Position numbers and translations under genes: made by a program. The notes beneath the pieces were generated by a model. The model ran no database searches. It was not told where the DNA came from and saw only the letters and a list, made by a program, of their open reading frames with translations. Below, piece after piece: positions 18,236 through 25,190 of a stretch of 33,491 nt of DNA (the stretch's first letter is position 1; every line of letters begins with the position of its first letter). This stretch comes from Parvibacillus sp035426385 (GTDB lineage: Bacteria > Bacteroidota > Bacteroidia > Chitinophagales > Saprospiraceae). The stretch is taken from positions 1 to 33,491 of the forward strand of contig DAOLZQ010000031.1 in NCBI GenBank assembly GCA_035426385.1. The letters are read 5' to 3'.

Positions 18236-18819
18236 TTTAATTGTGTTTTTCTTCTCAACTCAAATATAACAATAAATACGAGAATCAGGCCTACGCCTAT
18301 AAATAGCCACCCTCCTATGTCCGGAATAGAATAGGCTCCGAAATTCAAGAGTTGTTTGAATCCTATAAGTGGGGGTTGGTAAGCCATACCAGGCACTTTG
18401 ATAGCGGCTGCGGGATCGAGGTCATGACCGTAATCATACTCCCACTTCCAAAAGTCGATCATCGCTATAATTCCAAATAGTATAAATGCGCCTGCACTGA
18501 TATAAAGTAATTTTTTCTTATTTATAAAGGCAACTAATAAGAATAATAATGCAAAAAAACCGATAATATAAGGAAGTACTTTAAACTCCATAAAATCCTC
18601 TACATGGATCGTCTTCATGCCAATGTAGTGATTTAGACCATTGATTATGTCTACATTCCCGGATATTGTATGAGGATGAATCTTCAGCTCGAGTCCTTCC
18701 GGATATTGGGGCGCGTCAAGTGAGATCGACCACAAAGGCACAAATAATACAATTACACACATTACCGCTGCGAGTATGAGTAATATTTTACTCAGTTTAC
18801 TCAATTTTGTCTTTTCCAT
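18232..18819 (-). CDS. Nos-operon four-helix membrane protein (NosB-like position)
   Basis: A 195-residue membrane protein with four predicted helices (about 11-31, 82-100, 104-122, 165-188). Between helices 1 and 2 is a periplasmic loop with the conserved-looking INGLNHYIGM; between 3 and 4 is a loop with DFWKWEYDYGHDLDP and YQPPLIGFKQLLNFGAYSIP. The clustered His, Met, Trp and Asp residues could bind metal. It lies directly after nosZ, the place taken by nosB in epsilonproteobacterial clade II clusters, but I cannot show homology to NosB. It overlaps nosL by 4 bases, so a role in NosZ maturation or electron supply is likely (inference). It is separated from nosZ by a hairpin that may lower its expression. 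Confidence 0.8.
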   Translation of the reverse strand: MEKTKLSKLSKILLILAAVMCVIVLFVPLWSISLDAPQYPEGLELKIHPHTISGNVDIINGLNHYIGMKTIHVEDFMEFKVLPYIIGFFALLFLLVAFINKKKLLYISAGAFILFGIIAMIDFWKWEYDYGHDLDPAAAIKVPGMAYQPPLIGFKQLLNFGAYSIPDIGGWLFIGVGLILVFIVIFELRRKTQLK

Positions 18820-18836
18820 TTTATTTGATTATTACT

Positions 18837-18882
18837 TTAAAAAGAAATGGCATGTTGAATTTTCATCGATACATGCCATTTC
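18837..18882 (-). terminator. Intra-operon terminator or attenuator between nosZ and the accessory genes
   Basis: A perfect 12-bp inverted repeat (GAAATGGCATGT at 18844-18855, ACATGCCATTTC at 18871-18882) with a 15-nt loop. Read on the minus strand the stem ends CCATTTC and is followed by five T (18843-18839). It begins 84 bases after the nosZ stop and ends about 20 bases before the ATG of the 195-aa gene. Confidence 0.8.
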
Positions 18883-18966
18883 ATTTTCAATTTTAGAAAA
18901 TTAACAGTGATTGGGTCATCATAATTTAAATATTAACATAACAAAAAGTTCAAATTGACTTGCACC

Positions 18967-20952
18967 TTATTGTACTGCAGGTGGAGTAGCATTATTATCG
19001 CTCTTATAGCTCAGAGGCACATTACTTCCAGCCGGAGAGATACGTATATATCCCTGCATTTCCTGGTGAAGTGCACTACAGAAGTCAGAGCAATAGAATG
19101 GAAAAATACCGGTTTCTTTCGGAATCCATTTTAGAGTGGAAGTCTCACCCGGCATGACCAGCAATTCGCCATTGTCAGCTCCCTTTACCGCAAATCCGTG
19201 AGGCACATCCCAATCTTGTTCTAGATTGGTCAGGTGGAAATAGACTTCGTCACCTATTTTTACTCCCTCTATATTATCAGGGGTCAGATGCGAGCGGATC
19301 ATGGTCATATATACGTGTATTTTATTTCCTTCACGTACCACCTTAGCTTGTCCTTCACCATTAGCAAAGTACTTATGCTTATTGTCTTCCATTTTGAAGA
19401 TCTTGACGGATTGATCCCTGATCTTGGATGCTTCCACTGCCTGAGCATAGTGTGGCTCTCCAATAGTAGGGAAGTCGAGTATCAGTTCCATCTTGTCACC
19501 TGTGATATCAAAGAGCTGTGCACTCTGACTCAGTTCGGGACCGGTAGGAAGATATCTGTCTTTTGTGATCTTATTGTATGCGATTACATATTTGGCATTC
19601 GGTTTTTTGGTATCACCACCCGGGATACACAAGTGTCCCACTGAGTAATACGTAGGTTGACGATCCAATACTTTTAGGTCTTTGATGTTCCATTTCACGA
19701 TCTCAGATGATACAAAGAATGAGGTGATGGCATTTCCTTTTCCGTCGAATTCAGTATGCAGTGGACCAAGTCCAGGCTTCTGAACCTCACCGTATAGAGC
19801 AGCTTCATACTTGATGATTGGAATTTTACCGAACTCACCTTCGAAAGTTTTGTCAGCAATCGCTTTTTGAATCTTAGTAAATGAGAATACTGGAAGCAAA
19901 GCAGCAAGTTTACCTGAACCAACGATGTATTCACCTGTAGGATCTACATCACATCCATGTGGCGACTTAGGACAAGGGATCCAGTAACAGATACCGGGTA
20001 GCTCAGCTACATCAAGGATAGTCACTTCATTTTTTATTGTAGAAGTGGCAGTATGAGTAGATTCATCATATTTATTGTGCACATATTTCGCAGGTATCTT
20101 CTTGCCTTTACCAGCTTTCAGGTATTCTTCAGCTTTCTTCCAATTAACAGCAAGGATAAAGTCTTTGTCATTTTTAGAAGCATTTACCTCAAGTAAGGTA
20201 TGAGCTTGCTCTGTATTGTAGCAAGAGAAGAAGAACCAACCGTGGCTGGGGCCTTTTCCTGCATGACTTAGGTCAAAATTTACTCCCGGAGTCTTCAACT
20301 GGAAAGCGATGTCCATCTCGCCACTGGTCTTATCTACGCTGATAAAACTGATGGTACCGGTAAAATTTTGTTTGTATGTATTGATCGGTACATCTTTTAC
20401 TGCATCCATCGGAACGCTAAATCTGGTACCAGCAACTACATACTCTGTATTCTCAGTAATGAATGGAGAAGAGTGATTACCTGCGCTGTTTGGTAGTTCA
20501 ATGATTTCTGCTGTTCTGAAGGTTTTCAGATCTACCCTTGCTACTCGTGGTGTATTATTTCCGTTTGCAAAGATCCAACGGCCATCTATTTCACCATTAG
20601 TCTGAGATAGCTCAACGTGATGCAAGTCATCCCAAGGCACAAATCCATGAGAAGTATTTAGCATAGGCTTGGTTTCTTCACTGTATCCCCAACCTTTTTC
20701 AGGATCCACCGAAAATACAGGAATTACTCTAAGCAATCTGCCTGAAGGAAGTCCGTAAACCGCCAATTGACCACTGAACCCGCCCGATACGAAATTGTAA
20801 AACTCATCGTATTTACCCGGTGCGACGTACGATTTTGCTGCTGCGTTGCCACTTACAGCTTGAGCTGTCGAAGCTTTTGGTTTGCAGGAATTGAGACCTA
20901 CAAGTACCATAAGAAACAGCACTGATTTTAAAAAAATAGAAATTGTCTTCAT
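18967..20952 (-). CDS. nosZ: Nitrous oxide reductase, clade II (Sec-exported lipoprotein)
   Basis: Reduces N2O to N2, the last step of denitrification. The 661-residue chain starts with a Sec lipoprotein signal with lipobox LNSC (Cys23) rather than a twin-arginine signal, the hallmark of clade II NosZ. The N-terminal beta-propeller carries all seven CuZ-type histidines (H111, H112, H160, H332, H399, H440, H501) in the contexts DLHH, AGNH, SPHG, PLHTE, VGHL and EPHY. The C-terminal cupredoxin domain has the CuA ligands H585, C621, C625, H629 and M632 (CSDFCSALHQEMQG). No key residue is missing, so the enzyme should be active. It follows a cytochrome c gene by 93 bases and is the second gene of the operon. 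Confidence 0.97.
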   Translation of the reverse strand: MKTISIFLKSVLFLMVLVGLNSCKPKASTAQAVSGNAAAKSYVAPGKYDEFYNFVSGGFSGQLAVYGLPSGRLLRVIPVFSVDPEKGWGYSEETKPMLNTSHGFVPWDDLHHVELSQTNGEIDGRWIFANGNNTPRVARVDLKTFRTAEIIELPNSAGNHSSPFITENTEYVVAGTRFSVPMDAVKDVPINTYKQNFTGTISFISVDKTSGEMDIAFQLKTPGVNFDLSHAGKGPSHGWFFFSCYNTEQAHTLLEVNASKNDKDFILAVNWKKAEEYLKAGKGKKIPAKYVHNKYDESTHTATSTIKNEVTILDVAELPGICYWIPCPKSPHGCDVDPTGEYIVGSGKLAALLPVFSFTKIQKAIADKTFEGEFGKIPIIKYEAALYGEVQKPGLGPLHTEFDGKGNAITSFFVSSEIVKWNIKDLKVLDRQPTYYSVGHLCIPGGDTKKPNAKYVIAYNKITKDRYLPTGPELSQSAQLFDITGDKMELILDFPTIGEPHYAQAVEASKIRDQSVKIFKMEDNKHKYFANGEGQAKVVREGNKIHVYMTMIRSHLTPDNIEGVKIGDEVYFHLTNLEQDWDVPHGFAVKGADNGELLVMPGETSTLKWIPKETGIFPFYCSDFCSALHQEMQGYIRISPAGSNVPLSYKSDNNATPPAVQ

Positions 20953-21045
20953 GTATAAATATTTGTTTTTGACATTATAAGATCAGGCGATGTGAGTGCA
21001 ACGCTAGTCGGGTGATAAGCAATTCAGCATAATTAAGATAAGGAA

Positions 21046-21570
21046 TTATTTTACTCCGTCATTCTTACGCATGAATTCCAGCAAGCTTCTGGCGTGTTCA
21101 TCATCCAGGTTCTGATTTGGCATTCTAACTAGACAGATCTCAAGCTGAGCTTGTAATTTTGGATCTTTGTCGATCATTGCATCCGGATTGGTTATAAAGT
21201 TCATGATCCATTCAGGTTTGTGACGTTCAGAGACACCTTTCCATCCCGGTCCTACTAACTTTTCATCAGAGAGTTTATGACAACTAGAGCATTTGGTATT
21301 GAATTCATTTTCTCCATTTTTTGCCATTGTCTGATTGAGCGTTGGATCAAACTTTACTTCTGTCCACTTACCTTCACCTCGGTTTGGGTCGTAACTTGGA
21401 TTTCCTTCCGGTGTAGTTGCCTCTGTAGTAGTAGAAGAAACGGCATCCTTCGTATTACCATTATCGACACTTTCTACATTGGTCGTATCATTTGGGTCTT
21501 TGGCGGTTTTATCGTTTCCACAGGCCACAAGTACGATAGCAGTTGTTAAAGCTAAAAAGAATTTTTTCAT
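21046..21570 (-). CDS. Monohaem cytochrome c lipoprotein of the nos operon
   Basis: A 174-residue lipoprotein (lipobox LVAC, Cys17) with a long Ser/Thr/Glu-rich linker (about 20-75) and one cytochrome c domain. The haem-binding motif is CSSCH (94-98); a probable sixth-ligand methionine is M150 in VRMPNQNL. It is the first gene of the nos operon and the likely direct electron donor to NosZ, a role held by other small cytochromes in clade II clusters. The flexible linker would let the domain reach NosZ from the membrane anchor. It sits just behind the operator-rich divergent intergenic region. Confidence 0.92.
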   Translation of the reverse strand: MKKFFLALTTAIVLVACGNDKTAKDPNDTTNVESVDNGNTKDAVSSTTTEATTPEGNPSYDPNRGEGKWTEVKFDPTLNQTMAKNGENEFNTKCSSCHKLSDEKLVGPGWKGVSERHKPEWIMNFITNPDAMIDKDPKLQAQLEICLVRMPNQNLDDEHARSLLEFMRKNDGVK

Positions 21571-21625
21571 GTTAATTTCTTGATTTAAATGTTGTGCAAT
21601 TTTATTTACAAATTAGATGCTTAAT

Positions 21626-21641
21626 TATGATGTTAATCACA
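21626..21641. promoter_or_regulatory. Degenerate Crp/Fnr-type site (nos-proximal)
   Basis: TATGA-TGTTAA-TCACA: the TGA-N6-TCA core is intact and four of five arm bases agree with the perfect sites. It overlaps the last two bases of the minus-strand -7 box, where binding would interfere with transcription of the cytochrome c/nosZ operon. Confidence 0.4.
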
Positions 21642-21647
21642 AATTTA
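21640..21647 (-). promoter_or_regulatory. -7 box of the cytochrome c/nosZ operon
   Basis: On the minus strand TAAATTTG matches TAnnTTTG. No TTG is found 17-23 bases upstream, so the promoter is incomplete and would fit dependence on an activator bound upstream. The 5' leader would be about 60 bases. Confidence 0.45.
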
Positions 21648-21662
21648 ACGATTTTCCCCTAT

Positions 21663-21678
21663 TTTGACATCATTCAGT
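21663..21678. promoter_or_regulatory. Weak Crp/Fnr-type site
   Basis: TTTGA-CATCAT-TCAGT keeps the TGA-N6-TCA core but the outer arm bases are not symmetric. Its centre is about 37-42 bases upstream of the start expected from the -7 box at 21640-21647, the position of class II activator sites. Confidence 0.35.
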
Positions 21679-21684
21679 TTAATG

Positions 21685-21700
21685 TATGACTTGTATCATA
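21685..21700. promoter_or_regulatory. Crp/Fnr-type operator 1, TATGA-N6-TCATA
   Basis: A perfect inverted repeat TATGA-CTTGTA-TCATA with the TGA-N6-TCA core of Crp/Fnr-family sites. It lies between the divergent nos operon and the crp/fnr-like gene, 54 bases before the latter's ATG. Confidence 0.7.
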
Positions 21701-21709
21701 CTTTGAAGT

Positions 21710-21725
21710 TATGATTTGGGTCATA
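21710..21725. promoter_or_regulatory. Crp/Fnr-type operator 2, TATGA-N6-TCATA
   Basis: A second perfect inverted repeat TATGA-TTTGGG-TCATA, same arms as operator 1, centre-to-centre 25 bp. It ends 29 bases before the regulator's start codon, where binding would be expected to affect the regulator's own promoter. Confidence 0.7.
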
Positions 21726-21754
21726 TTTAATCCTAAATTCAATATGAAATTCTA

Positions 21755-22369
21755 ATGATAAGCAATGATATGCTGATTTCCCAAGGGGGAGTAATAAGAA
21801 GGGTAGGTAAAAACGTGGTAATTTTTCAGGAAGGGTTATCTGCAACCCATCTCTTTTCGGTAGTGGAGGGACGTATTAAATTAGTCTCCCAAGACGATGA
21901 GGGACGTGAATTTCTTCATGAGATTCTTGCTCCCGGAGATATATTTGGTAGTTATGCTCTCGATAAGACTCATCATTATCTAGCCACTGCTATTGCGGAT
22001 ATTGAGTCTGTAGTGGTCAAAATAGAAATAGATAACTTTGATAAAATGCTATCCACTCATCCAAAACTATTGTTAAATTTTACTCGTATTCTTACTGAGA
22101 GGTTACATTATAAGTATTTCATATCCAAAGAGCTAGCTTTACATACTCCTGAGCTCAGTCTTTGCAATCTTTTGCAATTCTTCAGAGTGAAAATTAAGAA
22201 TGTCTGTCCTACTTGTGGGAAACTTCTACTCACCCGTCAACAAATAGCTAATATGTTGGGTTTAAGGGTGGAAACTGTGATCAGATTGATGAAAATACTG
22301 GAGAGTAAGCAGGTTGTGACAATCCGGGGCGGTAAGGTCTTTCTATCTGGTTGGGAAACAAAAATGTAA
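21755..22369 (+). CDS. Crp/Fnr-family transcription regulator linked to nos genes
   Basis: A 204-residue regulator with an N-terminal cyclic-nucleotide-binding-like beta-barrel (about 15-105, with GDIFGSYALD in the position of the phosphate-binding cassette but lacking the Arg-Ser pair that binds cAMP in Crp), a dimer helix (about 100-130) and a winged HTH (about 155-198). The recognition helix reads RVETVIRLMKILE (171-183). E173 and R177 align with the Glu and Arg that read TGA in Crp and FNR sites, which fits the TGA-N6-TCA palindromes in its upstream region. No FNR-type N-terminal cysteine cluster exists; instead C151 and C154 (CPTCGK) lie just before the HTH. Its signal may be NO, oxygen or redox state (inference). 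It is divergent from the nos operon and 32 bases ahead of an oxidase-like membrane gene. Confidence 0.9.
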   Translation: MISNDMLISQGGVIRRVGKNVVIFQEGLSATHLFSVVEGRIKLVSQDDEGREFLHEILAPGDIFGSYALDKTHHYLATAIADIESVVVKIEIDNFDKMLSTHPKLLLNFTRILTERLHYKYFISKELALHTPELSLCNLLQFFRVKIKNVCPTCGKLLLTRQQIANMLGLRVETVIRLMKILESKQVVTIRGGKVFLSGWETKM

Positions 22370-22401
22370 TCTTCCATACACACATTTAGTCTTATAAAAC
22401 A

Positions 22402-23667
22402 ATGAATTCTACTATATCTTTCAGAGCTGCACCATTACTAAGATTTGCTCTCATCAATCTTTTACTTGTCTCTATTCTGGGCGGTATTATGAGGTACAAG
22501 ATCAGCTTTGCAATGCCTTGGATCGACCAGAAGCATATCTTGCATGCACATTCACACCTAGCCTTCGTAGGATGGGTTTCTCATACACTGATGGTATTAA
22601 TCGGGCTTTACATACATAATTTCACGCATAAAAGCATGAAGAGATTGATGCCTTTTATCATACTGAATTTAGTTGCTGCATACGGAATGCTTATCAGTTT
22701 TGTCCTAAGTGGATACAGTCTCATTTCGATCGGATTTTCCACCCTTTCCCTTGTAGTTTTCTTTGGATTTGCTTATGTGATTTGGACGGGATTGTCAGTA
22801 TCAGTTATACCCGTAATAGTGCGTTACTGGATTCGGCTTGCATTGATATGTGGTATGGTTTCGTTTCTGGGTACGCTCTCACTAGCGTATATGATGGCAA
22901 TTCAAGATGTTACCGAAAAGAAATATTTAGCGTCTACCTATTTCTATTTACACTTCCAATATAATGGATGGTTTCTCTTTTCCTGCATGGCACTCTTTTT
23001 TGCGAAGTTGCGGGATTGGGGTATTCGATTTCAGCACCAATTACCGATTTTCTGGCTCTTCGCACTATCTGTTCTACCAGCTTATATTCTTTCGACCCTC
23101 TGGATGCCCATCCCCACCTGGATGTATATTATAGTAATTCTTGCAGCCGTAGCACAGGTGATAGCACTTATACTGTTTTTACAGAATGTTATTAAAAATA
23201 GAGCTCAGTTTAAATCTAAAGTTAACTCTGTGATTCGCATGTGTTTCAATTTATCACTTTTTGCTCTCACCATAAAGGTGCTTTTACAATTGGGCTCTGT
23301 AGTGCCATACCTTGGCAATCTGGCATTTGGATATCGTTCTATTGTAATTGGTTATCTGCACCTTGCACTGCTTGGAGTGATTACAATATTCTTACTTGGT
23401 TATATCGTAGGAATCTCAAAATCTTACAATAATAAAAATGTGAAATTAGGGATTGTAATATTTCTTATCGGAGTGATATTAAATGAGTTAGCACTTATGA
23501 TCCAGGGTGTCGGTGGTCTTTTCTTTATTTTTGTTCCCTATATGAATCAAAGTCTTTTCTTTATTGCTCTAATATTATTTTCAGGAATATTAATTCTCAA
23601 TTTATCGATGAACCTCAAGAATTTAAATGAGCCCGATATTATTGAAGATAAGGAAGAGATATTTTAA
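22402..23667 (+). CDS. Polytopic membrane protein resembling heme-copper oxidase subunit I
   Basis: A 421-residue protein with about 12 predicted helices. The second helix starts HILHAHSHLAFVGWVS (H45, H48, H50, H52), which recalls the low-spin haem helix of cbb3/NorB-type subunit I. Further candidate ligands are H184 (in HFQYNGW) and H320 (in YLHLALLG). I know such proteins as uncharacterised cytochrome-oxidase-subunit-I-like members in Bacteroidota, often near denitrification genes. The full set of six haem/copper histidines and the WxxHPxVY block of true oxidases are not seen, so it is probably not a terminal oxidase. An NnrS-like role or NO handling is possible. It follows the Crp/Fnr-like gene by 32 bases and is probably co-transcribed. 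Its last 29 bases overlap the convergent gene's 3' end. Confidence 0.7.
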   Translation: MNSTISFRAAPLLRFALINLLLVSILGGIMRYKISFAMPWIDQKHILHAHSHLAFVGWVSHTLMVLIGLYIHNFTHKSMKRLMPFIILNLVAAYGMLISFVLSGYSLISIGFSTLSLVVFFGFAYVIWTGLSVSVIPVIVRYWIRLALICGMVSFLGTLSLAYMMAIQDVTEKKYLASTYFYLHFQYNGWFLFSCMALFFAKLRDWGIRFQHQLPIFWLFALSVLPAYILSTLWMPIPTWMYIIVILAAVAQVIALILFLQNVIKNRAQFKSKVNSVIRMCFNLSLFALTIKVLLQLGSVVPYLGNLAFGYRSIVIGYLHLALLGVITIFLLGYIVGISKSYNNKNVKLGIVIFLIGVILNELALMIQGVGGLFFIFVPYMNQSLFFIALILFSGILILNLSMNLKNLNEPDIIEDKEEIF

Positions 23668-24166
23668 TTATAGTACGCTCCTTTTTCAAAAATTTTATCG
23701 TCATAAAGGTGAGGTCACTTTCACCTTCGATGCTATAGGAGATTATTTTTGGAGTATTCTTCTCTTTTACGTGTGGTTTATTTAATAAGAGTATTTCGCA
23801 ATCATTTAATATGTCTTTAATTTTTTGCTCAATATTGAGGTCTAGATAATTTAAACTTCCTGTAAAGACATAGCTGTCACAGAAATCATCTATACTGAAA
23901 ATAGCCCTTTTAGGACCTGTATATGACTCTCTGGTAATTTTGCAACCACAATTACAACTTTTCCTGCTTTTGGTCTTTGTCAAAGTATCCAATTGGAAGT
24001 TTTCCAAGAGCGCTTTTTTAAAAGTAAGTAAATCAGATTGGGTAGGCACTCGAAATTGTGTGGTTGAGGAATCACTCGTCTGAGCGATCATAGGAGGAAG
24101 ATAGAGCAATAAAAAACTTATGCTTAATAAGAATTGTTTGCGGGTGTGTATGTGTCTGACTATCAT
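23639..24166 (-). CDS. Secreted protein of unknown function
   Basis: A 175-residue protein with a basic N terminus, a hydrophobic segment (about 12-24) and a likely signal cleavage after IAQ (residue 29). The mature part has a cysteine cluster CNCGC (70-74) and a later DFCDSY. I recognise no domain. It converges on the oxidase-like gene with a 29-base overlap of coding ends and is divergent from the ABC ATPase gene by 51 bases. The cysteine cluster could bind metal or form disulfides; no function is assigned. Confidence 0.7.
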   Translation of the reverse strand: MIVRHIHTRKQFLLSISFLLLYLPPMIAQTSDSSTTQFRVPTQSDLLTFKKALLENFQLDTLTKTKSRKSCNCGCKITRESYTGPKRAIFSIDDFCDSYVFTGSLNYLDLNIEQKIKDILNDCEILLLNKPHVKEKNTPKIISYSIEGESDLTFMTIKFLKKERTIIKISLPYLQ

Positions 24167-24217
24167 TGAGTATGAAGAATATTATTTACTTTCGTCTAAA
24201 TTTAACACAAATATCCA

Positions 24218-25123
24218 ATGTCGATTATCCTGGAAGTAAAGAAAGTTAGTAAGAGCTATAGTGCTCACCGTGCCCTTCATCAGGTTAGTTTTAATGTGCC
24301 TGCAAATTCGATTTTTGGTTTGCTTGGCCCGAATGGAGCCGGAAAGACCTCACTTATACGCATCATCACCAATATAACGCAGGCAGATGAAGGTGAAGTG
24401 CTACTCAACGGTCAGAATACCACAAATATACCTCGTGGCACTATAGGATATATGCCCGAGGAACGGGGCTTATATAAAAAGATGAAGGTAGCAGAACAGT
24501 TGGAGTATTTCTGCTTACTACGTCGCATGTCACCTAGGTTGGCTGCTGAGCGAGTCCATTATTGGCTTCGCAAGATGAATATTGCAGACTGGGCGCACAA
24601 GAATGTAGAAGAACTTTCAAAGGGAATGCAACAAAAAATTCAGTTTATAGCGACTGTGATGCATGAGCCACCACTTTTGATACTAGATGAGCCTTTTAGT
24701 GGCTTGGATCCCGTAAACACAGAGCTAATAATGGCAGAAATACTGGAGCTGAAACAAAAAGGGACGACTATCATATTTTCCACACATAGAATGGAACAGG
24801 TAGAAGAAATCTGTGACCGTATAGTTTTGATCAATAAGGGTGAGAATGTACTTGAAGATGCAGTTGATACGCTCAAGCAAAAATGGAAAGAGAATATATT
24901 TAATGTAGCCTTTGAAACTCATCCGGATACTACAGCGTTACCTACGGGTATTCAACTTCAAAAGGATGCTGATGACTTGATGGTTTTGAAATCAGAGGAT
25001 CGGCACACAGTCAATCGCTTCATCAGGGAACAGATCACTGCGGGGAATGAGCTGGTACATATGGAAGAGGTTTTACCCTCACTCAACGATATTTTTATAA
25101 AGAAAGTGAATGAAAAAGTCTGA
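24218..25123 (+). CDS. ABC transporter ATP-binding protein, NatA-like, without adjacent permease
   Basis: A 301-residue ATPase. Walker A GPNGAGKTS (37-45), signature LSKGMQQK (133-140) and Walker B LLILDEPFSGLDP (153-165) are intact. The SKG signature and the C-terminal extension (about 215-300, DUF4162-like) are typical of the NatA/YhaQ-type ABC-2 exporter group. Its partner is normally an ABC-2 permease encoded next door, but here ffh follows 67 bases later behind its own -7 box and the upstream gene is on the other strand. Substrate unknown. Upstream, TTG (24166-24168) and TACTTTCG (24187-24194) form an imperfect promoter. Confidence 0.92.
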   Translation: MSIILEVKKVSKSYSAHRALHQVSFNVPANSIFGLLGPNGAGKTSLIRIITNITQADEGEVLLNGQNTTNIPRGTIGYMPEERGLYKKMKVAEQLEYFCLLRRMSPRLAAERVHYWLRKMNIADWAHKNVEELSKGMQQKIQFIATVMHEPPLLILDEPFSGLDPVNTELIMAEILELKQKGTTIIFSTHRMEQVEEICDRIVLINKGENVLEDAVDTLKQKWKENIFNVAFETHPDTTALPTGIQLQKDADDLMVLKSEDRHTVNRFIREQITAGNELVHMEEVLPSLNDIFIKKVNEKV

Positions 25124-25146
25124 GTTTCACAAAAGTAAATTAGCTC

Positions 25147-25154
25147 TAACTTTG
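25147..25154 (+). promoter_or_regulatory. -7 box of ffh
   Basis: TAACTTTG matches TAnnTTTG, with a TTTC (25125-25128) 18 bases upstream as a weak -33 element. The 5' leader would be about 30 bases. Confidence 0.5.
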
Positions 25155-25190
25155 CGCCGTTCAATTTAATATTTAGGAATCAAGAATAAT

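Noticed and set aside
18908..18918. Possible further Crp/Fnr site after nosZ (TGA-TTGGG-TCA)
   Set aside because: The spacer is five, not six, bases, so it does not fit the operator geometry seen upstream of the regulator.
22402..23667. Assignment as NnrS
   Set aside because: The topology is similar but the NnrS-type haem/copper sequence blocks are not seen; the helix-2 pattern is closer to subunit I of cbb3/NorB-type proteins.
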